A DNA stretch of 14,915 nt from contig WKLE02000499.1 of the NCBI GenBank assembly GCA_014885115.2, forward strand, positions 1 through 14,915. Direction: 5' to 3'. The number at the start of each line of letters is the position of its first letter. Within the stretch, counting starts at the first letter, position 1. The notes beneath the pieces were generated by a model that had not been told where the DNA came from, ran no database searches, and was given only the letters and a program-made list of their open reading frames with translations. This DNA comes from Asterionellopsis glacialis (Eukaryota; Bacillariophyta; Plagiogrammaphyceae; Rhaphoneidales; Asterionellopsidaceae). A program made the position numbers and the translations under genes. This document shows positions 1 through 9,001 of this stretch, one piece after another.

Positions 1-21
1 ATTTGTGATGGAATTTTTTTG

Positions 22-101
22 AAAAAAAAAAAAAAAAAGTGTTCCCGCCAGAGGAGCGATTTCAGAAAAAATTTAGGGCTAAAAATTTTATTTTTTTTTT
101 T
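22..101. repeat. Homopolymer pair: A-run and T-run flanking a short AT-rich palindromic stretch
   Basis: A run of 17 A (22-38) and a run of 11 T (91-101, followed by five C) face each other across about 50 bp. That middle stretch itself contains complementary AAATTT/TTTA strings around 68-90. Transcribed, this could fold into a long A-U hairpin. It could equally be simple low-complexity DNA where homopolymer lengths are unreliable. Confidence 0.5.
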
Positions 102-179
102 CCCCCGGAAATTTGAGCTGTACACTAGTTACTTTCATTAGATAATACCAGTCTACCAGGTACCCGTTCAAGTATGCCC

Positions 180-211
180 CTACCTGGTACCAGGTACGCC
201 GTACCAGGTAG
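180..211. repeat. Inverted repeat built from CTACCTGGTAC
   Basis: The arms CTACCTGGTAC (180-190) and GTACCAGGTAG (201-211) are perfect 11-bp reverse complements with a 10-bp spacer. The left arm also forms the perfect 16-bp palindrome TACCTGGTACCAGGTA (181-196). Related strings occur at about 155-163 and 360-368 and in both intergenic regions, so this belongs to a dispersed motif family. Confidence 0.8.
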
Positions 212-389
212 CCCTCAAGTCAGCCTATCCTCTAGAGATTAGTCCTAGTAGTCGTATCCTATGAAACAAGACTAAAGAGAAAGTCGACTGCTGCAATTTT
301 TGTGTCAGGAGTCGTATGAAAAAAATCTACCGTACATGTCAATACCAACCAGCTTGGACTACCAGGTCCCACATGTACTATGGTCTCCT

Positions 390-548
390 GAAAGTACCTT
401 GAAAAATGTGACTGAATATCCAGCCGCTTAATTAAATTTTTCGAAATTCTATCAAACGGTGTCCATGCGAAAGTACACTGTAAAAAATTGAATATTAATC
501 TACTCTCTTAATTATTTTTTTCGAAATTCCATCAAATGACGTCGACAA
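390..548. repeat. Two degenerate ~80-bp tandem units
   Basis: Unit 1 (390-468) and unit 2 (469-548) both begin GAAAGTAC and share a TGAATAT block. Their best-preserved core, at 427-462 and 507-542, matches at 30 of 36 positions (CTTAATT, then a T-run, TCGAAATTC, ATCAAA). The offset is 79 bp at the start and 80 bp in the core, so one small indel separates them. The divergence points to an old duplication. No coding role is seen. Confidence 0.65.
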
Positions 549-793
549 GTTAAGTGACAACCGTTCTGGATATCGAAGCCACTTTTTTTTTGTTTTTGGC
601 GGTTTGCTGTGTTGTGTTCGTTTATTTTTCAAAAGAACTTTCTCCGTATGAATAATGAATAGACATCTCCACCCTGCACCCGACATGTACCGTAGGAAAC
701 CATACTGAATATCAATGCACGGTAGGACCTCTCTAGAGTAAGAAACAGGATATCTACACTTTGATTATAGATTACAGTTAGTAGTGCATGTGT

Positions 794-851
794 GTACCAG
801 AGGTACCTGGTATTCGATAAAGTACGAGTAATACAGGTACGATACAGGTAC
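794..851. repeat. Cluster of GTAC-centred short repeats
   Basis: TACCAG (795-800) and CTGGTA (807-812) form an inverted pair around AGGTAC. The 10-mer ATACAGGTAC is then repeated directly at 831-840 and 842-851. This cluster is about 275-330 bp upstream of the pentaspan start codon and just before the TATA-like string at 857. It may be regulatory or simply part of the dispersed GTAC motif family. Confidence 0.55.
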
Positions 852-1125
852 ATGCATATAAAATTGTCGACCCAGTCAGTAATTCCTCTTGTTTAGACAG
901 AAGAAACTCTGGTTCAAACAAATTCCTGATATCCCATACGTTTGAAAAAGGCCTTTATCCTTCAAAGTTCACAGTCGGTCCTGGAACAGAACGGTGAGAC
1001 AGCATATCGCCTAGGTCCTAGTATCAACGTCTCTCTATCGACAACTTCTAGAACTGCGGTAAATCCTATCAAACAAGGAAAGCGTTGCACCGTATTACAC
1101 TCTGCCTCTAGAGGCTCATTAAACA

Positions 1126-3810
1126 ATGACAAATCTGATCGACGCATTACATAATGCTCCAAGATTTGGCCATACCAGAAGCATTGCTCACCTTGCATCT
1201 CCAGGCCAAGAAGATTACGATGATTACATAAAAGGAGTGAGAGGGTTCGCATTTTTCTTAATGATGTTTTTGTTTGTATGGGGCGCACTGCTCATTTATC
1301 TAAAACTCTCCAAGACAGACTTGGGCTGTGCTAGTGGTGGGGGTGTCATCGATATTGCCGAGTTAAGAAAGATTCCTCGTGATCAAAGACCCTTATCCAA
1401 AACGATGGCACATCGTGCATGGCGACTGCAAGCTGTCTTCTTGCTGTGTGGCCTTGGTATACCTGTAGCAACCATGATGTTTCTCAAGAATGGATTATTT
1501 CAGATGATAGACTCGCTGCAGGAAACAGCCGAAACAGTTGCGGATGTCGAAACTCTTACTTACGAGGGAATCCGCATTGTCGACACGTTGACAAACATCA
1601 GAAATGAGCTTGTAGAAGCTGACCTTTCGTCCAAGCTAGATGTGAAAGGGTACTGTCCGAAATTGAGTAATAGCACACTACTTTCTGACTTGAACTTGGA
1701 ACGATCTACAGAAGATATAGATGAGTTTCTTAGTGATATGGACACATTTATCGATGGACATGCTATTAACGCAAAGGACGGTTTTCACAAAGTCCTTAGA
1801 AGTACGGAGGAATTTGAACGGCTAATGGCAGTTGTTTATAATATGGATTGGATGCCCAAGATGTTCATCGTGATTCTAAATGTCCTAAATGGCTTCATGA
1901 TGAGTGCAGCTTTTTTATCGAAGCAAAACATTGCTTTCTTTCCGTTTCACTGCATGTTATCCTATCTCATTGTACCGGCCTTTAGTGTTGTCCTCGTTCT
2001 CGCCGTTGCCTCGTCTAGTGCTTTTGGGGTAGCATCAGTGATGAATGCGGACTTCTGCCACGGGGGTGAAGAAACCATATTAGAAATATTTGATCATCGT
2101 GGGATCGATCACCAGGATATGCTTTACCAAACTTTCATGTACTATGTTGATGTAAGTAGAGAACGGTTTCATTTCTTGAGTTTGACTGGACTTTTCAAAT
2201 ATTTCCAACTTTTTATCTGAAAAATACATTTCATGTCTTTTGAAAAAATCAATCAACAGGAATGTTCAACAGTAAACCCACTCTCGGTGTTTGCGCCTGA
2301 TGAACAAGAGTTTCTCAAAATTTTTGATACGGTTTCAAGTGTTCTCTCTCTTTCAGAAAGCTACAACACAACCCGTCTTAGTAATGAGTGCGGGGCTGAC
2401 GTCGCACCAGTCATTGCAGCGGTAGATATCCTTGCAGATAATCTGGGAAAGTTATCATCTAGTGTTAGGAGGGTAGAGGCCTTAACCAGTTGCTTTAAAG
2501 TACGCCCAATTTTGGATAAATTGTTTTATGGATCTATGTGTACGGGGTCTGTTGAAGGACTTACATGGATGTTTGCGGCTCTTTTTGCCATTGCGGTGCT
2601 CTCCTTAATTATGTTGTCAACTCGTGCTTCTCTATATAACGCGGTAGTAAAAGCTCCCAAAAAAGAGGAATCCGAAAGAGAATGGTGGGAGTATTTGGAA
2701 TTTATGGCTCAATTCTATGATGATACTGATGACTGGAAATACCAACCATCGCCTAAAAATAAGAGATCTGGATACGGTGATTTAGAGCAGGTTGGAAGTT
2801 TTGGAACCGACCTTACTAGCACTGACACCTTTGAAGAAAACACCGGTCGGGACGACGATGACTCAGAGAAGATTTCTTTGTTCATTGAAGACAACATACC
2901 GGTACCAGACCGTTATACACCGATGACGCATGACGTTCAGGTTCTAAAACCTGAGGTGCCATCAAGTACTAAAAAAGAGAGACGAAGGAGTAGCAAGCGT
3001 TCGCGAGAAAGTGAAACAAAAACTCCTGACAAGCGACACGAAAATCGAGTTGTTGGGGAAATTCAGTTTGCGGAAACAACAACTCCTGACAAGCGACACG
3101 AAATTCGAGTTGTTGAGGAAATTCAGTTTGCGGAAACAACAAAGGATATCGCACAGGATGTACTTGATGAAGAGCTTAGTCCTAAGATGACCTTGGAGGT
3201 TCTTTCAAAAAATCGGTCTCGGGAATCTCTGAAGCAGAGCAAAGATGCAGTTCACAAATCGGATGAGCGTGGAAAACGTCGAAGTACAAAAGAAACTAAA
3301 TCTACAGAAAGGACAGAAGACATGCTGCCTGTGGTACTAGAAGAAAAACGTTCTAACTACATGTCACAGAATAAAACCACGGATACTCCCAAGAGGGAAA
3401 GGAAACAGAAAGCTAGTAGAGAAAAGCATGTGGCAGCAACAAAGTCAAGGTCGGACCAACGACAAGAACCTGCCAGAAAGATTGTTTTTACAAAAGGAAC
3501 TAAACAGAGTATACGAACTACGCAGGAGATTGATCCTGTTAAAAGGGAAGCTACAAACACAAGAAGCCCAGGACCGCAGAAAGAAGAAAATATGCCTTCT
3601 GGAGAAGAAAACATTCGAATGGAGACACCGGGTCATCGGGATCGACGCCGGCCCACTTTGAACACTTCAGAGGGTATTAACTCAGAGAAAGACGGAGAAA
3701 TGACCCCCTTCCTTTCTCCGATTGCAAAATATATTCCGAATCACACGCCACAAGCTCCACGAAAAAGTATAGCAAAACTTCAACGCACACGACTCGGAAA
3801 ATTTGCATAA
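1126..3810 (+). CDS. Five-pass membrane protein of Tweety/prominin-like topology with a long charged cytosolic tail (two exons)
   Basis: Exons 1126-2151 and 2260-3810 join in phase 0 to give 858 residues. The start is the ATG at 1126, with an in-frame TAA two codons upstream. Hydrophobic segments lie at about residues 41-59, 102-121, 246-265, 279-303 and 441-463. That leaves two loops of about 120-140 residues, TM2-TM3 (helical and acidic, with a possible N-glycosylation site at Asn182) and TM4-TM5 (Cys311, 344, 386, 420 and 436 and a site at Asn378). This spacing is the Tweety (TTYH) plan; prominins share the five-pass order but usually have longer loops. Residues 464-858 are a hydrophilic Lys/Arg/Glu-rich tail, probably disordered, with a 20-residue duplication. 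No signal peptide is seen, so TM1 would act as the signal anchor. I infer a plasma- or endomembrane protein. Homology to Tweety rests on topology, not on a recognised signature; a lineage-specific family is the alternative. Confidence 0.8.
2152..2259 (+). other. Spliceosomal intron (108 nt) in the pentaspan gene
   Basis: The donor GTAAGTAG follows codon 342 (GAT), and the acceptor AACAG ends at 2259 before GAATGT. Both flanks are in phase 0. If retained, translation continues about 22 codons and stops at 2218-2220, which removes part of the second outer loop, TM5 and the whole tail. Splicing restores the five-segment topology, the main support for this call. Confidence 0.9.
3021..3140 (+). 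repeat. In-frame 60-bp tandem duplication in the tail coding region
   Basis: Units 3021-3080 and 3081-3140 differ at only two positions by eye. Each encodes 20 residues containing TPDKRHE and EIQFAETT (about residues 597-636). Near identity and preserved frame indicate a recent duplication inside the disordered tail; copy number may vary between alleles. Confidence 0.93.
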
Positions 3811-3861
3811 CAATCATTTAATTTAGAACAAACAACAAAATGGATCTCAGTAATCATAAAT

Positions 3862-6800
3862 CTATGCAGCAACTTTCTTACGACTTCTCGATTGTCGACT
3901 GCGCTTTGACTTCTTTTTCTTTGTGGGAGCTGGATATGGAGAAGAACTACTATAGTTGTCTTCGTCTTCCTCCTTGGGCGAGGGCATCAGGCTTAATCGT
4001 ATCTTTGGCAGCGGTTTAACTTGAATAGTGACAGGTTCTTTTTCTTCGTCCGCACTTGCTTCCCTCTCATCGATTGGCATATCAACAAAATCTGTGTTCT
4101 CATAGCTTTTTGATTTCTTTTGTTTTGGCAATGGATTTAGTCCTGAATCGTTCATATAACTTGGAGTCGCGGGTCGATCAACAAATCGCAATTCTTGGCT
4201 GGGTTGCTTTTTTTTTAGCATATCTTCAAACGATACAAGTCCCGATACTTGCTTCTCTGGTTGAGTGCCTCTTGTCCAAGAACTAGATCCCTTGTCACTA
4301 CCTATGCCATGATCACTTAGTTGAGAGGGTTCCGTCCGAGGAAAAGGGCGTGAAATATCATTCGATCCGTTTGTGTTTTCACCCATTTGTCCAATCGGAT
4401 TCGCGGATACGGCTTCAGAACTAGGAAGATTATTTACATAGTTCATTAAGCCATTCATTAGTCCATGCCCTTCTACTCCGTACCGTGATTTAATTTCATT
4501 CAGTACAAGTAAGAAAGCTTTATGGACAGCAGTTTGATTTGACATATTTTTCCCAACCGGCCGAATCTCTGCAGTAACGTTGCATGAACTCAAATTTTCC
4601 CTCAGAGCACGCAATATAACCCTTATTTTTATTGAAAATCCTCTTCTAGGTAGCCTTTCACTCACAGTGTAAGCAATTTTTCGAGTGTCATCCCCATCAA
4701 CAATTTGCGTCTCAGAGAGGCGCACAATGCTACCATTCCTAATTCGGTCAAAAGTCGTCGTTCGATGAGCACCCATCATAGAGCCCGTCGCAATGAGTTG
4801 ATGCTCAGATGAGTGGCGCTCGAGTTCACGTGGAGTCGCTGGCGGAAATGTCCAATTCGTCCTATCAAAATTTAAATCGCCTCTATCTTGTTCCCATGTT
4901 GTGATTACAGGCGAAGTCGAATCCAACAAAAGAACTCTACATAACGAAAGTGGAAGAGGAAGCACTACATCAACAGCCACGTCGCGCATCAATGAATGGC
5001 CGTGTGTATACCGAGGAATGCCCTCTTTTGTAACAGCTTCAGCCGAGGCATCCACTACCGTTGGACTTGCCTGACCTGCTTGCTCGCGCATAAAATCTCT
5101 ACCTGGAACCAAACCCCAACTCTTTCGCCCTTCGGGGACTGAGTGATGGGCTTGAAGGCCAATGGAGTCGTCCGCTGTTGCCTGGCTTTCGTCGTCCTCT
5201 GCCTCGGAGGACGAATAACCAGATACAATTCGCCTTTGTTTCGATCTTGAGCGCGAATTTTTATTCTTTTTTAATGTCTTAGCAACACTAACCGGCGTAA
5301 TTTCTCTAAATCCTCTGGCAGCATCAGGAGACATGACTCCTTCACCAGCCCTTCCGCCGAGGGCTGTTATTGGAACTCCACCTCTAACGCTCAAACGAGC
5401 AGTTTCACGTTCCAGAAGAAGCTTCAAACCACACACCAAAAGCTCAGCTTCACGAAAGTTATTGGCTACAAAAAGCAGCGAAGTTCCGGCTACATCTTCA
5501 ATAGATATTACACGAAGGTGTTCAGTTTGATCGGCTTCGGAGTTGAATCGAATAGGCACCTATGTATAGAGAATAAAAATTGTTAAGAAGGTGGTGTAAA
5601 TTCATTGTGAAAGAGTACTAGAATTTTCGTCGTGTTCTAAACAATTGATTGCGCTATTTGGTGTGTGAACCCATGTCCTGTCGTGGAGACTTACCTGTGG
5701 ATCTTGAGTAAGTAATGTTACGTCTGTCAGGGCCACTGAATGTTTGTTGGATAAATGTACATGACCTGTTCTAATGTGGCCCGTATTGGTTTCTTTTTCT
5801 GTCATGAGAGCCGAATCTAATGTCACTTCTTCTGACGCGACTGTAGCTTGATCTTCTCCTACCAAAGAAAAATCACTCGATTGCCTCGCGCGTTGTGTAC
5901 TGATTTGGTTGGAAAAGGTTCCTTCTCCATCGCTGAGTTTTGAAACGAATCCTAGCCGAAGAGACCCTGTCTCTGGGAGCATTAACCAAAGCGTTCGCCT
6001 TTCTTTCCGAGTCTTGCCCGATCGTGATTCAGAATTGGGGATGAGCTTTTGGACCGACACGCCACCATACATGAAATTCTTGAATTCTGTCTCGAACAAC
6101 GCACATTCTTCCGACTCTTCAGCGGTCATATCTGACAAAAATGTAAATGGATTTGATGATGGTCTTGATGATACTGTTTGGTCGTAATTCCATGGGTTAG
6201 AACCTCCAGCTCGTAAAACTTCCGGAGGGCGGGGCAAACAAGACATTTCATGGGTAAATTCAACACTATGGAGGGAGGCATACAAATCTTCCGCTTCCGG
6301 CGGGGTAGGAACCTTTCCGGCGAGAATCTCATAAGCACTGACATCTCTCCCAGCAGTAAACTTGTAAGCTCTGGCGTTAATATCGCCTCTTGTGAAAATG
6401 CGAGATCCTTCCAGAGACACACCAATATACAAACCCTGTGATTTAGCATATGCAACAATTGGTGCAATATTGACACTCTGCCCCCTTCTAAGTTCATCTT
6501 CGCTATCGTCATCATTATATTCATCGTCCTTTGGTGATGCTGCTTGTGTGCACATGGGTCCGACACTGGCCGCTCCGTATGCTTCTCGTCCCATTCCGGC
6601 GACGGCAGCCCCAACATTACCACCAATGGTAAAGGAGCCACCACGACGAAAATGATCGAGAGATTCTTGAGTTTGAAGGATAAAAATGTATTCTGCCACC
6701 TCCAAGCCAAACTGGATTCCAAGCCCTAGACCCCAGGTCCCTATAGCAGATGGAGCCGACCATGTTCCATCAGAAAGACGTGCAATTACTACTCCTGACC

Positions 6801-7848
6801 CGCCGTGTACGGAGACACCCATCACAACCTTACTGGCACGGACAAACGCCAGTCCCACAGCCTTTTGGACCATACCCCTGATAGTCGCTGCCTCGATATC
6901 GTCGGTGTGATCGACTTTTAGAGCTTCAGCGGCCATACGAGAGCGGAGCCGGGCAAGTTTGGTTGTGCGTTCCTTTTCGTATTCGTCTAAAGGGATTCCC
7001 GAATCCACCTCTTCATCGCCCTGTCTAGTAGCTGTAGTATTCTCCGCTTGTCCTCCTCCTCCCATAGGTGGTAATATACTTCCATTTCCGAGCAACCAAT
7101 CTGTCCCATCATGTACTAGCTCTTCCCAAGTATCCGGGGGGGGTACTTCCATGTCAGTGGTGGGAGCCAACCGACGAATAAGTGACGAGGCGAAGTCGCA
7201 CTCATCATCGAGACGAAAACTTGGCAAAACACCGACAGCCGATGAAGATTGACGTTGTCGTGTTCTCCGAAAGACAAAGACAACAGGGTTGGGATTATCC
7301 CCACGAAACGGTGACATAGGTCGGACTTGAAATTCTTCTTCGTCGGGTGCACACACATTAATAGTGGATGGAATCGGGGGTCCTTTCCATTGACTGTTGT
7401 CGCCATCTGGTGTGGGCGATGTAAAAACATTTCGCACATTAGTTCCTTCTTTCAGAACTCTTCTTAGTTCTGCATAGCTTATTCGCATTCCCTTTGATTC
7501 ACAGTCAAGAGCATACTGAATCGCTGAAGCATCGGGATCTTCTGATAATTCGTCCCCCAGAAACAAGTCTTGTTTTATCACCGCCGCAAATTGTATTGAG
7601 TCTCGAGGAAGGACGCCCGCTTTGTCTGCTTCCGATCCCCGATCGACTGTTTTGACATATGCTCGGCCATTTACCTCTAAAAATGTCATTCCTAAATTCA
7701 GTGCATCACCCTTTCCTGTTCGACGCGGTCGCAATACAAAGACTAATCGTGCAGCTTTTCCCGCATCATCCCCTAGAACCCAGTTTCCGTAAGCGTCCGA
7801 AAATGCATACGAGACTTCTTTCGATAGTCTTGTCCAAGCCGACATCAT
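3862..7848 (-). CDS. PDZ-SYLF-PH-VASt-like multidomain membrane/lipid-binding protein (two exons)
   Basis: Minus-strand exons 7848-5695 and 5559-3862 join in phase 0 to give 1283 residues. In order: a PDZ-like domain (about 35-140; the GSEADKAGVLPRDSI stretch is typical); a disordered linker; a SYLF/Ysc84 domain (about 318-535, with GSGVVIARLSDGTWSAPSAI and GLYIGVSLEGS); a PH-like domain (about 590-775, from the basic GKTRKERR strand to the helix near 756-770); a Ser/acidic linker; a VASt-like domain (about 905-1090, START superfamily); and a polar tail ending in a Lys/Arg cluster. SYLF and PH domains commonly bind phosphoinositides, and VASt domains of yeast Lam and human GRAMD1/Aster proteins transfer sterols. 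I infer a soluble factor acting at membrane surfaces or contact sites. No transmembrane segment is seen, unlike Lam/Aster proteins. The SYLF call is firm, PDZ good, PH and VASt moderate. An upstream noncoding or short coding exon cannot be excluded, since the frame stays open for about 25 codons before the ATG at 7848. Confidence 0.88.
5560..5694 (-). other. Spliceosomal intron (135 nt) in the SYLF gene
   Basis: On the minus strand the donor is CAG|GTAAGTCTC (intron from 5694) and the acceptor ATACATAG|GTGCCT (ending at 5560), phase 0. If kept, translation runs 31 codons into the intron and stops at 5604-5602, losing half of the PH-like domain and the VASt region. The downstream frame begins with GTG at 5559, not ATG, so it is not an independent gene. 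Joining places a PH-type C-terminal helix after the strands encoded by exon 1. Confidence 0.92.
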
Positions 7849-7962
7849 CTCTAATTTTGAGTGATTCGCTGGGTTTTTTCCAGCTCTGCTTTGAGACTCG
7901 ACCAGGTCACGTTTGACGGTAGGACCCAGGTCCTAGTTCTGCATCAACACACCAGCAACGGA

Positions 7963-8026
7963 GGGCTTTTCGGTCATCACTGTCCGCAGACAAGACAGCC
8001 AGTAGGTCTGCAACAGCGAAAAGCCC
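7963..8026. repeat. Nested inverted repeat (hairpin potential)
   Basis: The outer arms GGGCTTTTCG (7963-7972) and CGAAAAGCCC (8017-8026) are perfect 10-bp complements. Inside them GCAGAC (7986-7991) pairs with GTCTGC (8006-8011), leaving a 14-nt loop. Two ordered stems in 64 bp suggest structure. Possibilities are a 5'-UTR element of the minus-strand gene (about 115 bp upstream of its ATG), a small RNA, or a miniature-element remnant. Confidence 0.6.
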
Positions 8027-8450
8027 AATCCATGTGGCTTTGTTTTCCAAAAAAACATGTGGCTTGCTCACGCTCGCCCATTTTGCATTGTTACTGAAGT
8101 AAGGTAGGTCCTCCTACTGTATTGTACACGACTATAATTAGTTTCAACAGTGGTATCCTACCAACGTTTACTCAAAGTAGCTTTCTTATGAGTTCCATCA
8201 CCAACGGCTTGTGATACCAGCACATAGTACTTGTGCGTCGTCTTCGATTGGAACTTCGTTTTTAGATTACGACTCCCTCCGTCCGTTGCGTCCGATATTA
8301 GGGCCAATGAAACCGTTAAGTGATTCAAAATATCATTGAAGAATACTTCGTACGTGAATAAATTTATAAATAAATCATTCCTTAAATTTAGCAGATAATC
8401 CTACTGGCCGAGCTGGTGGTCGCCAAATAATATTGTTTTTACATACAGCT

Positions 8451-8494
8451 TTACCGTACAGGTGACTGTGTACTACCAGTTACCTGTACAGGTA
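8451..8494. repeat. GTAC-centred palindromes
   Basis: TACCTGTACAGGTA at 8481-8494 is a perfect 14-bp palindrome, preceded by the near-palindrome ACCGTACAGGT (8453-8463). Both resemble the TACCAGGTAC family of the left intergenic region, and GGTACCTGTA follows near 8569. Confidence 0.75.
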
Positions 8495-9001
8495 GAGCTA
8501 AGTAGTAATTACAGTACCATTAGTACTACCGCCCCCGGTCGATGGTGAAACCGTTATTGGTACCTGTAAAGGAAAATAATCGTACATGTAAGTAATCCTT
8601 CCTACTAACGATCTAGTATGATATCTACATATATAGACTTACCTACTTGTACATGTCATAGCTCGTCGAAGTGTTAACCTGTTCTCTTGTCAAACGGAAC
8701 AACACAATATGAATCTCTCGCCTTCTCGCGAAGCGATAGAGCGGAAAGAAATCAAAATTCCAAAAAAACGTTCCCACCAGCTCATTGTGAGGCATTTGCC
8801 ACGCGTTTCGTACGTTTGTTTACCATGTCTGCTGATACACGATTGTGACCTTGCCTACCCTGTCATCCATCGCCTATCTTGACCTGGAGATATCAACTAG
8901 CGTTCTCTCACACTTTAATTTTCAGAATTGCATTCTTGTTGGAATTTTGAAACTATCTCACTCAACATCTACTTGTCTAAGAACTCGCTTAGATTAATAA
9001 A

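Larger units (their letters stand above)
1..1125. other. Intergenic region upstream of the pentaspan gene
   Basis: No credible gene is seen here. Reading frames are short; the longest plus-strand one, beginning near 942, has no ATG at its start (it opens with TTG). The region holds an A/T homopolymer pair near the left edge, a degenerate 80-bp tandem duplication, and several short palindromes around GTAC. A TATA-like string lies at 857-863, about 265 bp before the ATG at 1126; it could be a core promoter element, but nothing else supports that. CpG dinucleotides occur at ordinary density, unlike in the block at 10141-14800. Confidence 0.6.
7849..9001. promoter_or_regulatory. Divergent intergenic region between the SYLF gene and the cupin-DUF952 gene
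   Basis: About 1.15 kb separates two divergently transcribed start codons, so both promoters presumably lie here. No gene is supported; short frames such as 7861-8097 show no recognisable domain. Contents include the inverted pair TAGGACC/GGTCCTA at 7920-7935, a nested hairpin at 7963-8026, an AT-rich stretch near 8355-8395 and GTAC palindromes at 8450-8660. CpG density is ordinary. Transcription starts cannot be placed from sequence. Confidence 0.55.

Noticed and set aside
942..1154. Plus-strand 70-codon frame upstream of the pentaspan gene as an extra exon or uORF
   Set aside because: It opens with TTG rather than ATG, is in a different frame, shows no domain, and the ATG at 1126 has an in-frame stop just upstream.
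2233..3810. Plus-strand frame as a separate 525-residue gene
   Set aside because: Its first nine codons lie within a GT-AG intron, and the spliced product has a coherent five-segment topology.
3862..5559. Minus-strand frame as a separate 565-residue gene
   Set aside because: It starts with GTG directly at a good splice acceptor, and joining in phase 0 completes a PH-like domain begun in the upstream exon.
6126..6722. Minus-strand 198-codon frame
   Set aside because: It lies wholly inside the SYLF coding exon in another frame, and its residues show no domain; it is a shadow.
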